Below, piece by piece: positions 1 to 9,416 of a DNA stretch of 64,000 nucleotides. The notes under the pieces are model-generated. The model was not told where the DNA came from. It saw nothing but the letters and a program-made list of their open reading frames with translations, and made no database searches. Position numbers and translations under genes: made by a program. Positions within the stretch are counted from its first letter, which is position 1. Each line of letters starts with the position of its first letter. The DNA is from Pseudonocardia sp. CNS-004 (lineage in GTDB: Bacteria > Actinomycetota > Actinomycetes > Mycobacteriales > Pseudonocardiaceae): assembly GCA_001942185.1 (NCBI GenBank), contig MKJV01000066.1, positions 81,725-145,724 of the forward strand. Direction: 5' to 3'.

Positions 1-65
1 GTCCGGCACGCATTCGAGCGGAGCTCCGCGCCCGTGTCAACCGCCACATCTCCCGGAGGAAGCCC

Positions 66-1210
66 GTGAAGATCGTTCTCGTCGGCGACACCGTGCTCGC
101 CCGGGCGCGGCGCAGCGCCGGGACGGCTCGGCCCTCCCCCTGCTGCGGAGCGGCGACCTCACGATCGCGAACCTCGAGGCCCCGCTGGTCGACACCGACC
201 GCCCGGCCGAGAAGGAGATGACGATCCGGGTGCCCACGGCGACCGCGCGTCCACTGCGCGATCTCGGTGTCGACGTCGTCTCGCTGGCCACGAACCACGC
301 GCTCGACCACGGCGCGGAAGGCCTGCTCAGCACGATGCGAGCCCTCGACGACGTCGGCGTCCGGCACGCCGGTGGGGGCCGCACGCTCGCCGAGGCGGAC
401 GCTGGGGTCGTCGTCGACACGGTGACCGGAGGGCGCGTCGCCGTGCTCAGCTTCTGCGCCACCCTGCCGCCGGGCGCGGGCGCCACGCCGGCCCGCCCCG
501 GCATCGCCCCGCTGCGGGTCGACCAGAGCTTCGCGCTGGACGGCACGCTGCTGAAGGAACAGCCCGGCACGCCGCCGTTCGTGCGCAGCGCCGCCCACGA
601 GGCGGACGTCGTGCGGGTCGAGGAACGGGTGCGCGCGGCCGGCGCCGAGGCCGACCGGGTCGTGGTGTGCCTGCACTGGGGCGTCCCGTTCGCCTACCTC
701 CCGCCGAACCAGGGACTGCTGGCGCAGTACCAGCAGGACCTGGGCAGGCGACTCGTCGACGCGGGAGCGGACGTCGTGGCGGGGACCCACCCCCACTGCC
801 TGCATCCCGTCGAGCGCTGGAACGACGGGCTCATCCTCTACTCGCTCGGCAACTTCCTGTTCCACACGGGCGAGGTTCAGCGACCCCACACCTACTTCGG
901 CCTCCCCTACCGCGCCTCCCGGCTCTTCGAGGGGACGCCCTGGTTCGACAGCGCCGTCTTCGAGGTGGAGATGCCCGCACAGGTCCCGCCGCGCCTGCGG
1001 ATCATCCCGATCACCCTCGACGACCTCGGCGAACCCCAGGTCGCCGACCCGGCCACCGCCGGACGGATCAGGGCACTCGTCGAGGGCTCCTCCCGCGAGC
1101 TCGACCCCTCGGTCCGCGTCGAGCCGGACGGGTCCGTCCACTTCGGACCGAGCAGGACGGCGAATCGGGCGCCGCAGCCGACCGTTGACGCCCTGCCGGC
1201 CACACCTTAG
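66..1210 (+). CDS. CapA family (poly-gamma-glutamate synthesis-like) protein, frameshifted near its start
   Basis: CapA/PGA_cap proteins have a metallophosphatase-like fold and are usually linked to envelope polymers; the substrate here is unknown. The frame read from 218 shows the family blocks SLATNHALDHG (about residue 22), HWGV, GTHPHCLHPVE and YSLGNFLFH. GTG at 66 has a strong ribosome site (GGAGGA, 55-60) and encodes VKIVLVGDTVL, the expected family N terminus, but in another frame. The block RSGDLTIANLEAPL just before 218 lies in the downstream frame. One indel near position 100 joins the two parts, giving about 380 residues. No signal peptide is visible. If the frameshift is real, a product could start at ATG 218 but would lack the first metal-binding region. 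It is probably transcribed with the two genes that follow. Confidence 0.8.
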
Positions 1211-1260
1211 TGTTCCGTCAGTCGATACGCTCGTTCACTGATGTGGAACGAGGAGGTTCC

Positions 1261-2061
1261 GTGTTCATGATCAGTATCGAAGGTTCCACCCGCAGGGTGC
1301 GGCGTGGCGACGAGACGTCGATCCACTACACCCTGAGCGGCCCCGAGGACGGGCCGACCTGGGTCTACGTACCCGGCTGGGGATGCCGCCGGACGGACTT
1401 CGCGCCGGTCACCGCATTCCTCCCCGCCGACCATCGGGTGATCACCGTCGACCTCGCCGAGCACGGCGACTCCCGCTCGGCCCGCACCGCCTGGACGGTG
1501 GCCGAGTTCGCGCGGGACGTCGCCGCGGTGACCGACGCCGAGTCGGTGCGGCGCTGCACCGTCGTGGGGCACTCCCTCGGAGGCGCGGTCGGTGTCGAGC
1601 TCGCGCGGCTGCGGCCCGACGTGGTCGCGCAGGTGATCGGGATCGACTCGTTCCACTTCCTCGGCCTCTACCCGGCGATCGCGGACGAGGTGGCACGCCG
1701 GATGGTCCGCTCGTTCGAGGACGACTTCCCGGCCGCCGTGCGCAGCCTGGTCGTCATGGGCTCGGTCCCGGGCACGGACCCGGAGTTCGGCGAGGCGATC
1801 TTCCAGAAGATGTCGAGCATCCCGCCCGCGGTGGGCGCGGCCGCGCTCGACGGGTTGCTGCGCTGGGACATGGACGAGGCACTGCGCAGCGTGCCGCAGC
1901 CGGTCACCACGCTCGCCGTGCGCGGCCTGCTCGACCCGGCGGCCGTGGACCGCTACGGCGACCGGATCGACTTCGTCGTCCACGATCTGGGCAGCCACCA
2001 CTTCCTCGTCGAGGCACCCGAGGAGACCGCCGGGCTCCTCATGACAGCGAGGATCGACTAG
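1261..2061 (+). CDS. alpha/beta-fold hydrolase
   Basis: A soluble hydrolase of about 266 residues. GTG 1261 is preferred over the upstream GTG at 1210 because GAGGAGG (1248-1254) sits at the right distance. The nucleophile elbow GHSLGG is near residue 105. An acid is expected in the segment around GLLDPAAVD, and the histidine in GSHHFLVEAP near the C terminus. The substrate cannot be told from sequence. The stop codon abuts the ATG of the old-yellow-enzyme gene (TAG-ATG), so the two are translated from one message. This suggests cooperation on an ester or carbonyl substrate, which is an inference from context. Confidence 0.85.
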   Translation: MFMISIEGSTRRVRRGDETSIHYTLSGPEDGPTWVYVPGWGCRRTDFAPVTAFLPADHRVITVDLAEHGDSRSARTAWTVAEFARDVAAVTDAESVRRCTVVGHSLGGAVGVELARLRPDVVAQVIGIDSFHFLGLYPAIADEVARRMVRSFEDDFPAAVRSLVVMGSVPGTDPEFGEAIFQKMSSIPPAVGAAALDGLLRWDMDEALRSVPQPVTTLAVRGLLDPAAVDRYGDRIDFVVHDLGSHHFLVEAPEETAGLLMTARID

Positions 2062-3123
2062 ATGTCCACGGCTTGGGACCCCCTCCGGCTCAGGGACGTG
2101 CCGGTCCCCAACCGGGTCTGGCTCTCCCCGATGTGCCAGTACTCCGCCGACGACTCCGGCGCCCCGACCGACTGGCACCTCGCCCATTACGGCGCCCGCG
2201 CAGCGGGCGGCGTCGGCATGGTGGTGGTCGAGTGCAGCGCCGTCGCCCCCGACATGCGCACCACGACCCGCGATCTCGGCCTGTACACCGAGGAGCAGGT
2301 GGCGGGCCACCGGCGGCTCGCCGAGGCCATCACCACCCTCGGCTCGGTGCCCGCGGTCCAGCTCGGCGCCGCCGGACGCAAGAGCTCGCACGGCGTGCCG
2401 TGGGACAACGGCGGGGCCCGGAACCCGGTGCCGCCCGCCGAGGGCGGGTGGCTGCCGCTGGCGCCGTCACCCCTCCCGTTCGCCGGCCTGACCGTCCCGG
2501 CCGAGATGACCACCCGCGACGGGACCCGGATCCTCGAGGACGTCGTGCGGGCCGCCCGCAACGCGCACCGCGCCGGCTACCAGGTCCTCGAGCTGCACGG
2601 CGCGAACGGGTACCTGTTCCACGAGTTCCTCTCGCCGCTGGCCAACCACCGCAGCGACGAATGGGGTGGCGACCTGGAACGGCGGATGCGGTTCCCCCTG
2701 GAGATGGTGCGGGCCATCCGCATCGGGTGGCCGGTGGACAAGCCGCTGATCGTGCGACTGCCCGCGGAGGACCTGCTCGAAGGCGGGCTGACCACGGACG
2801 ACGTGGTCGCCGTCGCGGCCCGGTTGGGCACGACGGGCGTCGACGTCGTCGACCTCTCGTCCGGCGCACTGGTCCCCGAGGCACTGCGCCTCGCCGAGCC
2901 CCTGCACAACGCCCGGTACGGCCCCCGGTTCCGGGAGGCGGGGGTCCTCGTCGCGGCCTCGGGGATGGTCTCCGAGCCGCACCACCTCGACGAGGCGATC
3001 CCGGAGCTGGTCGACGCGGTGCTGGTCGGCCGGGCGATGCTGCGCGACCCCTACTGGGCACTGCGCGCGAAGGGCTCCGACCCGCTCGAGTCCTGGCCGA
3101 GGCAGTACCACCGAGCCTTCTAA
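2062..3123 (+). CDS. NADH:flavin oxidoreductase, old yellow enzyme family (YqjM-like)
   Basis: FMN-dependent ene-reductase of 353 residues (TIM barrel). It has the YqjM-type N-terminal block SPMCQYSA with the active-site Cys near residue 26, the segment HGANGYLFHEFLSPLANHR near 180, and the phosphate-binding end ASGM...LVGRAMLRDPYWA. Two features differ from YqjM. The substrate-pocket pair is His-x-x-Asn (as in yeast OYE) instead of His-x-x-His, and the usual LAHAGRK block reads LGAAGRK, losing a histidine. It starts directly after the hydrolase stop. Likely role: reduction of activated C=C bonds; natural substrate unknown. Confidence 0.9.
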   Translation: MSTAWDPLRLRDVPVPNRVWLSPMCQYSADDSGAPTDWHLAHYGARAAGGVGMVVVECSAVAPDMRTTTRDLGLYTEEQVAGHRRLAEAITTLGSVPAVQLGAAGRKSSHGVPWDNGGARNPVPPAEGGWLPLAPSPLPFAGLTVPAEMTTRDGTRILEDVVRAARNAHRAGYQVLELHGANGYLFHEFLSPLANHRSDEWGGDLERRMRFPLEMVRAIRIGWPVDKPLIVRLPAEDLLEGGLTTDDVVAVAARLGTTGVDVVDLSSGALVPEALRLAEPLHNARYGPRFREAGVLVAASGMVSEPHHLDEAIPELVDAVLVGRAMLRDPYWALRAKGSDPLESWPRQYHRAF

Positions 3124-3175
3124 CGCCTGTTCTCCTCGAGCCGACCACCCGAGCTCTCGCCCCCTGCCGACAGCC

Positions 3176-3245
3176 ACTTCACACACCCCGTTGCCACTTC
3201 ACACAAGGCTGGCCTTGTGTGAAGTCCGTACTGGGTGTGTGAAGT
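3176..3245. repeat. nested symmetric inverted repeat (four TGTGTGAAGT-type motifs)
   Basis: Between two convergent genes. The inner arms 3196-3208 and 3213-3225 (ACTTCACACAAGG and its exact complement, 4-nt loop) are nested inside outer arms 3176-3188 and 3233-3245 (ACTTCACACACCC and complement). Each outer arm is separated from the inner arm by exactly 7 nt. It could fold as a bidirectional terminator, but the double symmetry is more than a terminator needs. Confidence 0.85.
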
Positions 3246-3272
3246 CGCGCCGATCAGTCGCTGCCGCTCGGC

Positions 3273-4055
3273 TCAGACGGAGGAGATCAGGCCGCTGATC
3301 TCCTCCGCGGCGGCGACGGTCAGGCGCGCCAACGTCCCCTCCTCCGACGGCACGAAGCGCATCTCCGGGATCGACAACGTCAGCGCGGCGATGGGGCGGC
3401 CCGTCGCGTTGGTGATCGCGGCGCCGAGGGAGACGACGTGCGGACGGAACCAGGCGGACCCGTTGAGCGAGTAACCCCGCTCGGTGGTGCGGGCGATCTC
3501 CTCCCGAAGCTCGTCGGCACCCGGAACCGGCTCGGCGAAGTCCTCGACGTTGTGCTTGAGCACCTCGGCGGCCTCGGCCGGGTCCAGGCGGGCCAGGATC
3601 GCGACCCCGGCCGACGTGGCCCGCAGCGGCAGTCGCGTGCCGACCTCGATGAACACGCGAACGGCCTGGGTGGTGTCCTCCCTGGCGATGATGATGACGT
3701 CGTCCCCGTCGCGCAGCGAGAAGTGGACCGTCTCGTCGGTTTCGGCCGCGAGCCGCCTGATGACGGGTCGGGCGAGATCGCGCAGATCCTGCTCGCCGGT
3801 CCCCCGCAGCCCGATGGCGAGGGCTTTCATCGTCACGCCCCAGCGCGTGCGGTCGACGTCGACGACCCGGAGCCAGCCCGCCTGCTGCAGCGTGACCAGG
3901 CATCGCTGCACCGAGCTCTTCGGCATGGCGGTGACCCGCGCGAGCTCGGACACGCCGATGGGCTGGCGGGCGGCGACCTCCTCGAGGACGCGGAGCGTGC
4001 TCAACACGCTGTTCATCGACCGAACCTTGCTGGCCGGTTTCTCCACCGCCGTCAC
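3273..4055 (-). CDS. IclR family transcriptional regulator
   Basis: A DNA-binding regulator of about 260 residues. It has an N-terminal winged helix (VLEEVAARQPIGVSELAR, then PKSSVQRCLVTLQQAGWL) and a C-terminal IclR effector domain ending in TLSIPEMRF...LISSV. Two starts are possible: GTG 4055 (VTAVEKPASK...) and ATG 4016 (MNSVLST..., with AAGG about 10 nt upstream). GTG 4055 is listed, and the domain is complete with either. It lies last in a minus-strand series after the SMP-30 and luciferase-like genes and probably controls them. The effector is unknown. Confidence 0.88.
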   Translation of the reverse strand: MTAVEKPASKVRSMNSVLSTLRVLEEVAARQPIGVSELARVTAMPKSSVQRCLVTLQQAGWLRVVDVDRTRWGVTMKALAIGLRGTGEQDLRDLARPVIRRLAAETDETVHFSLRDGDDVIIIAREDTTQAVRVFIEVGTRLPLRATSAGVAILARLDPAEAAEVLKHNVEDFAEPVPGADELREEIARTTERGYSLNGSAWFRPHVVSLGAAITNATGRPIAALTLSIPEMRFVPSEEGTLARLTVAAAEEISGLISSV

Positions 4056-4153
4056 ATTCCGCGCTTTCGTGCTCGCCGATCGGATCCGGACCGTACCACC
4101 ATACGCACAGCCGTCTCCCATCCCGGCACACGCTCGTGCGGTCGGCTCCGGGA

Positions 4154-5142
4154 TCAGCCGGTCGCGGCGTCGAAGAACCGCTCGAGCTCGGTGCGGACAT
4201 CGGGGCCGCAGGGCTGGAACACGATCTCGGTGACGCCGCGGGCGGCGGCCTCGTCCAGGCGGCCCCGGATCTGGTCGCGCGTGCCGCTCATGGTGACGTC
4301 CTGCAGCATCGCGTGCCCGCCCGCGTCCCACGCCGCCCGATCGGCCTCGCTGAGCTCCACGCAGTGTCCGGAGTGGACCGCGAGGTGCCGCTGCTCCCCC
4401 GCGCTCCGCTCCACCACGTCCATCCACTCCCCGCCGCCGGGGAGCGCACGCACCGCGGTGGGCCGCCGAACTCGTAGGCGCCGTGGTAGGCCAGTGCCCA
4501 GCCGGGACCCGCGGCGAGCCGCGCGTGGTCGGAGTCGGTGGCCTCGCCGTCGTCGAGCACCGTGCCCCACACGAGGTAGGGCACCCAGGAGTATTCGCTC
4601 GCGAAGGAGGGGAGCTGGAGGGTCACGTAGAGGCCGTCCCCGAGGCGCTTGGCCACCTCGTGGCCCTTCGGCCCGAGTGCGCCGATCAGGATGGGAACGT
4701 CGACCGGCCGGGCGGGAGCGTGCCCGTCGGGGTGCAGCATCCGCATGCCGGCGCCCTCCCACTCGACCACCTCGCCCTGCAGGAGGCCGCGGTAGGCGCG
4801 GATGTAGGACTCCATGTACGCCCAGGTGATCGCGCCGTAGCCCATCGCCCGGCGGCCCGTGAAGCCGGTGCCGAACGAGATCGCGACCCGGCCGGGCGCC
4901 AGCGCGGCGAGGGTCGCAGTGGCGGCCGCGTTGACCATCGGGTGGCGCAGGCTCGGCACCAACACCCCCGGGCCGAGCCCGATCCGCTCGGTCCGCTCGG
5001 CGGCCAGCGCGAGCGTCATCCACACGTCGGGGCTCTGCTGGGGCGTGTCGTAGACCCACGCCCGTGCGTAGCCCAACTGCTCGGCCAGCGCGATGTTGTC
5101 CGGGGAATCCAGAGCTGTCGGGAACGCGCAGGACACCTCCAT
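4154..5142 (-). CDS. LLM class (luciferase-like, F420/FMN-dependent) oxidoreductase, frameshifted
   Basis: Luciferase-like monooxygenase/methylene-H4MPT-reductase-like TIM barrel, about 330 residues. The first 230 residues (ALAEQLGYARAWVYDTP, GLGPGVLVPSLRHP, PILIGALGPKG) run from 5142 to about 4465. The remainder (WMDVVERSAGEQRHLAVHSG, TRDQIRGRLDEAAARG, ending FFDAATG) continues in another frame to the stop at 4154, so one indel lies near 4460. ATG 5142 is chosen over ATG 5154 because GGAGGG lies 6 nt before it. The cofactor may be F420 or FMN and cannot be decided here. The gene starts 39 nt after the SMP-30 gene, in the same likely operon. Confidence 0.85.
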
Positions 5143-5181
5143 GGGGCCCTCCATTTCCTTCGTCGGACGGAGTCGAACCGA

Positions 5182-6090
5182 TCAGGGCAGGCCGCCGTGC
5201 GGCACGTCGACGTCGACGGCCAGCAACTGGGCCTCGCGGACCGGCCTGCGCTCGTGCTCGGGGAAGGAAGGAGCGGCACACAGGTAGAGGGTGCGGCCGT
5301 CGTCGCCGCCGAGCATGCAGGCGAACACCCCGGTGCCGGCCGGGACCTCCTCCTGGATCTCGCCGCCCTCCCGGACCCGCAGGACGCGGTTGTGGAGTGC
5401 GTCGGCCACCCAGATCGACCCCTCGGCGTCCGCGCACATGCCGTCGGGAGCCACCTCGAGCTGCGCGACGGCCTCGCCGACGTCCTCGGTCTGCGGCGTC
5501 TCACCGAACTGCGCCCACACGCGCCGGCCGCTCAGCTCGCCGTCGTCGCCGATGTCGAACGCGGTGAGCCTGCCGGCGAACGTCTCGGCGACGACCAGCA
5601 CTCCGCCGGGCAGGAGCACCATGCCGTTGGGGAACCCGAGGTCCTCCGCCACGGTGGTGACGGTGCCGTCGGGGTCGACCCGGGTGAGCGTCGTGTACCG
5701 CAGCGGGGCGCCGCCCATCAGGTCGAAGCCGAAGTTGCCCACGTAGGCGCGCCCGCGATCGTCCACCAGCATGTCGTTCAGCACCCCGGTGACCACGCCG
5801 GACAGGTCGGCGTGCTCCTCCAGCCGCCCCGACCCGTCCCGGACGAGGACGCGGTGGTCGCGCATCGAGACGATCAGGGCCCGCCCGTCGGGGAGGAACC
5901 CGAGCCCGGACGGCTGGCCCGACACGTCGGCCACGACCTCGCTGCCGCCCCGGCCATCGGTGGCCACGACCTTGTTCGTGTAGAAGTCCGACAGCCACAG
6001 CCTGCCGTCGTGCCATCTCGGGCACTCGAGGAAGGAGAAGCCGTCGAGCACGACCCTCGGCTGGCGGGTCGACACCTGTCCATGAGTCAT
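5182..6090 (-). CDS. SMP-30/gluconolactonase/LRE family protein
   Basis: Six-bladed beta-propeller hydrolase of 302 residues, acting on sugar lactones or similar esters. Metal ligands can be assigned from the family: Glu in FLECPRW (about 23), Asn in LNDMLVDDRG, and Asp in ADALHNRVLR. Start ATG 6090 is supported by GAGGT upstream. First gene of a likely operon with the luciferase-like oxidoreductase and the IclR gene. A 22-bp palindrome lies 78 nt upstream of its start. The substrate is unknown. Confidence 0.88.
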   Translation of the reverse strand: MTHGQVSTRQPRVVLDGFSFLECPRWHDGRLWLSDFYTNKVVATDGRGGSEVVADVSGQPSGLGFLPDGRALIVSMRDHRVLVRDGSGRLEEHADLSGVVTGVLNDMLVDDRGRAYVGNFGFDLMGGAPLRYTTLTRVDPDGTVTTVAEDLGFPNGMVLLPGGVLVVAETFAGRLTAFDIGDDGELSGRRVWAQFGETPQTEDVGEAVAQLEVAPDGMCADAEGSIWVADALHNRVLRVREGGEIQEEVPAGTGVFACMLGGDDGRTLYLCAAPSFPEHERRPVREAQLLAVDVDVPHGGLP

Positions 6091-6167
6091 CGTTGACCTC
6101 GTCTCCCGTACGTCGTCGTCGGTGAACGTCGGTGGAGCTGCGACCCCTCGCGCGGATACTACCCAGT

Positions 6168-6189
6168 ATCACCGGTAATCACTGGTGAT
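6168..6189. promoter_or_regulatory. 22-bp palindrome, candidate operator
   Basis: ATCACC...GGTGAT with symmetric interior: 18 of 22 positions match the complement. It lies between the SMP-30 start (6090) and the 3' end of the regulator gene, overlapping that gene's stop codon. Plausible binding site for the MmyB-type or IclR regulator next door. Confidence 0.55.
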
Positions 6190-7047
6190 CACCCGTGACG
6201 CGCGTCGATCTACTCATCTCGTGGGCCAATATCCGCAGCGCGTCGGCGGAGCCGGGGTCGTTCGGGGTGTAGATCTCGAGCCGGTGGTCGGGGCTGTCGG
6301 GCTGGAGCCAGACCTGGTAGGTGACGTTCGCGGCGCCGACGGTGGGGTGCTGCAGGTCCATGACGCCCACGGTGCAGTCGGCGACCTCCCCGGTGGCCCA
6401 CATGGTGGCGAACTCGTCGCTGCGCATCGTGAGCTCCCCGATGAGCTCGGCCAGCAACGCGTCCGTGGGGTAGCGGCCCGCGGTGAGCCGCAGGTAGGCG
6501 ACGTGGGCGCGGGCGACCTCGTCCCAGTTGCGGTGCAGGTCGCGCGTGAGCGGGTCGAGGAAGAACATCCTCGGGAGCGACGGGCGCAGCGCCGGGTCGT
6601 GCGGCGCGCGAAGGGGAGGTGCTCGGCCTTCAGGGCGTGCCCTGCCCGGTTCCACGCCAGCACGTCGGCACGCCTGCCGAGCACGATCGCCGGAGTGGCG
6701 TCACCGAGGGATTCGAGCAGCGCGAGTACGCGCGGGTGGGGCTCCTCGCGGGGCGGGTCGGCCAGGCCGCGGCCGACGGGCTGCCGCGCGAGGTTGTGCA
6801 GGTGCACGGTCTCGATCTCGTCGAGCTGCATCACCCGCGCGAGCGCGTCGAGGACGTGCGCGGAGGCGGTCTCGGCCTGCCCCTGCTCCAGACGCGTGTA
6901 GTACCCGGCGCTCACCCCCGCGAGCTGGGCGAGCTCTTCACGTCGCAGACCGGGGACGCGGCGCGCGGTCCCGTAGGTGCGCAGGCCGACCTCGGCAGGC
7001 GTGACGCGGTCACGGCGGCTCTTCAGGAAGGCTCCGAGGCTCTCCAC
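6179..7047 (-). CDS. helix-turn-helix regulator with MmyB-like C-terminal domain, frameshifted
   Basis: N-terminal XRE-type HTH (VPGLRREELAQLAGVSAGYYTRLEQG, seen around residues 30-55) followed by the MmyB-like ligand-binding domain (VLAWNRAGHAL, then MFFLDPLTRDLHRNW, ADCTVGVMDLQHP, LEIYTPNDPGS). The second half is in another frame, so an indel lies near 6608. GTG 7047 gives VESLGAFLKSRRDRV, the normal family start. Such regulators often control a neighbouring oxidoreductase. The candidate here is the divergent MFS gene, or the SMP-30 operon beyond the palindrome at 6168. Confidence 0.85.
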
Positions 7048-7150
7048 GGCACCGAGGCTAGGCGGCACCGCCCGCCGGTGGGTACACCTGCTGGATCTAC
7101 CCACAGCACGGGGATGGCTGCCCATCGGGTCATACCGCAGCGTCGCCCGC

Positions 7151-8641
7151 ATGCCCCGACAGCACACGCACGACGCCCCGGCCCTGAAAGCGTGGTTGGG
7201 ACTCCTGGTGATCCTCGGACCCGTCCTGCTGGTCTCCATGGACGGGTCGATCCTGTTCCTCGCGATGCCCCGGATCAGCCAGGCCCTCGCGCCGACGGCC
7301 GACCAGGCGCTGTGGATCCTGGACGTCTACGGGTTCGCCGTCGGTTCGTTGCTGATCGCGTTCGGCAACATCGGCGACCGGTACGGCAGGCTGCGGCTGC
7401 TCATGGTCGGTGCCGCCGTCTTCGGCGCCGGCTCGGCGGCGGCGGCGTTCGCGCCCGGCCCGGAGCTCCTCATCGCCGCCCGTGCGCTCACGGGGGTGGC
7501 CGGTGCGACGCTCCTGCCGTCGGCTCTCGCCGTGCTGAGCGAGCTGTTCACCGATCCGCGGCGCCGGGCACAGGCCATCGGGATCTTCGCCGCCACGTTC
7601 GCCGCCGGGTTCGCCATCGGCCCCGTCCTGGGTGGCGTCCTGCTGGAACGGTACTGGTGGGGATCGGTCTTCCTGATCAACCTTCCGGTCATCGCCGCGT
7701 TCCTGCTCTTCGCGCCGGTCCTGCTGCGCGAGGTGCGCCTGACGCGTCCGGGCCGCGTCGACGCCCCCAGCGTCGTGACCTCCGCCGCAGGCCTCCTGCT
7801 GGCGATGTACGGCCTGAAGCACGCCGCCGCGGAAGGCCTGTCGGTGCTCCCCGTCGTCGTGGGAGTCGCGGGCCTGGTCCTGCTGGCGTGGTTCGTCCGG
7901 CGCCAGCGGCGTCTCGAGCACCCGCTGGTGGAGTTCTCGCTCTTCCGCGACCGCGTGTTCACGGTGGCGATCATCACCGGGCTGCTGCCGCTGGCCGCGT
8001 GGTCGGCGGCGGCGTACCTGTCCGGCGTCCACCTCCAGTCGGTGCTCGGCCTGCCGGTCCTGCACGCCGCGCTCCTCGCGCTTCCCGGCGCGGTCGTGCT
8101 CACCACCACCTGCATCGTCACGCCGGTCGTGGTCGACCGCATCGGCAAGCGGACCGCCCTCGTCGGCTGCCACTTCTCCATCGCCGCGGGCCTGCTGCTC
8201 CTGCTGGCCGTGTCGACCACCGGCGGGATCGGCTGGTACATCGCGTCCACGATCGTGGCGGGCGTCGGCTACGGGATCTCGTTCTCCCTGGTCGCCGACA
8301 CCGCGGTCGGCGCCGTCCCCGCCGAACGGGCCGGGTCGGCCGGTGCGATCGCGGAGACCAGCAACGAGATCGGCAACGCGCTCGGCATCGCGCTCCTCGG
8401 GTCGCTCGCCGCGCTGGTCTTCCGCCTCCAGGGGCCCGACCTCGCCCCCACCCTCGACGGAACGCTCCAGCTCCCGGACCTCGCGCCGGCGGCCGCCGAG
8501 GACGCGAAGACCGCGTTCGTCACCGGCCTGCACGCGGTGGCCGCGGTGGCGAGCCTGCTGCACGTGGCGCTCGGTGCGCTCGCACTCCGCTGGCTCCCCG
8601 GGCCCGACGTACCCGGGCGGTCGATGGACCGGGCACGCTGA
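7151..8641 (+). CDS. MFS transporter, DHA2 (14-TMS drug:H+ antiporter) type
   Basis: Membrane exporter of 496 residues. It has the hallmarks of the SmvA/QacA branch: MDGSILFLAMPRISQAL in TM1, motif GDRYGRLRLL in the first cytoplasmic loop, TGVAGATLLPSALAVL, and GFAIGPVLGGVLL (antiporter motif C-like) in TM5. About 14 hydrophobic segments are visible. ATG 7151 is chosen because TM1 follows within about 10 residues. Divergent from the MmyB-type regulator, which may control it. Substrate probably a cationic or lipophilic drug, by family only. Confidence 0.9.
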   Translation: MPRQHTHDAPALKAWLGLLVILGPVLLVSMDGSILFLAMPRISQALAPTADQALWILDVYGFAVGSLLIAFGNIGDRYGRLRLLMVGAAVFGAGSAAAAFAPGPELLIAARALTGVAGATLLPSALAVLSELFTDPRRRAQAIGIFAATFAAGFAIGPVLGGVLLERYWWGSVFLINLPVIAAFLLFAPVLLREVRLTRPGRVDAPSVVTSAAGLLLAMYGLKHAAAEGLSVLPVVVGVAGLVLLAWFVRRQRRLEHPLVEFSLFRDRVFTVAIITGLLPLAAWSAAAYLSGVHLQSVLGLPVLHAALLALPGAVVLTTTCIVTPVVVDRIGKRTALVGCHFSIAAGLLLLLAVSTTGGIGWYIASTIVAGVGYGISFSLVADTAVGAVPAERAGSAGAIAETSNEIGNALGIALLGSLAALVFRLQGPDLAPTLDGTLQLPDLAPAAAEDAKTAFVTGLHAVAAVASLLHVALGALALRWLPGPDVPGRSMDRAR

Positions 8642-8717
8642 TTCGTCCGGTCCCGCGGGCGCGGCCCGAACGACCGGCTACCGGTTCGGCGGCAGAGAGA
8701 CAGCGGGCCGAGCGGGA

Positions 8718-9190
8718 TCACCAGCCGCGCCTGACCCACTCGTCCAGCTGGGAGCGCTCGATCGCGACGGTGGTGTCGGGGCCGTGGCCGGGGTGGATCA
8801 CGGTCTCGCCCGGGAGGGCGAGGAGCGTGCGCACCGAGCCGACGATCGTGGGGAAGTCGGAGAGCGGAGGACCGGTGAGCCCGGGCCCGCCGGGGAAGAG
8901 CGTGTCACCGCTCAGCAGCTGGTCCCCGACGAGCAGGCCGATCCCACCCGGCGTGTGGCCCGGTGAGTGCAGCACCCAGGCGGTGAGCGGCCCGATCCGG
9001 ATGGCCTCGAGGTCGGCAACGGGGGTGAAACGCACCGTCCCGCAGTCGGTCCGGCGGTGCGAGCCGCGATGGGTCGGCTGCGAGCAGCTCGGCCGTGGCC
9101 GTGCCGGCGTCCCAGTGCCCGTCCCGCCGGACGGTGGCCAGCTCGTGCGGCCATACCGGCGCCTCGGCGTGGTGGGCCAGCACCGGATCA
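8718..9190 (-). pseudogene. MBL-fold metallo-hydrolase, 3' remnant
   Basis: Only the C-terminal part of a metallo-beta-lactamase-fold hydrolase is present: HSPGHTPGG, GDTLFPGGPG and VIHPGHGPDTTVAIE, ending LDEWVRRGW. The preceding part (APVWPHELATVRRDGHWDAG) is in another frame (indel near 9040). The N-terminal half with the HxHxDH metal motif is absent: sequence homology stops near 9190, where unrelated TetR-like sequence on the other strand begins. It looks like a deletion remnant. Confidence 0.65.
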
Positions 9191-9199
9191 CACCGTTTC

Positions 9200-9385
9200 T
9201 GGCGCCTGCATTGCCGGATCCTGCTCGCCGAGGCCGGCGCGCCCGACCCGGACCTGCGCGCCGACGTGCTGCTCGCCGCACTTACCGCGGAACAGGTCCG
9301 GCACTGGCGCCACGACGAGGGCCACCAGCTCGCCGAACTCACGCGCGCGATGAGCAGACTCGCCCGGGGCCTCGCTGCAGACTGA
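9200..9385 (+). pseudogene. TetR-like C-terminal remnant
   Basis: The frame ending at 9385 reads LLAEAGAPDPDLRADVLLAAL...LTRAMSRLARGLAAD, which resembles the last helices of a TetR-family ligand domain. No HTH or start codon exists upstream. The sequence before about 9190 belongs to the metallo-hydrolase remnant on the other strand. Assignment is by style of sequence only. Confidence 0.4.
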
Positions 9386-9416
9386 CGGCACGGATGCCGG
9401 CGAGGTCCACACCGTC

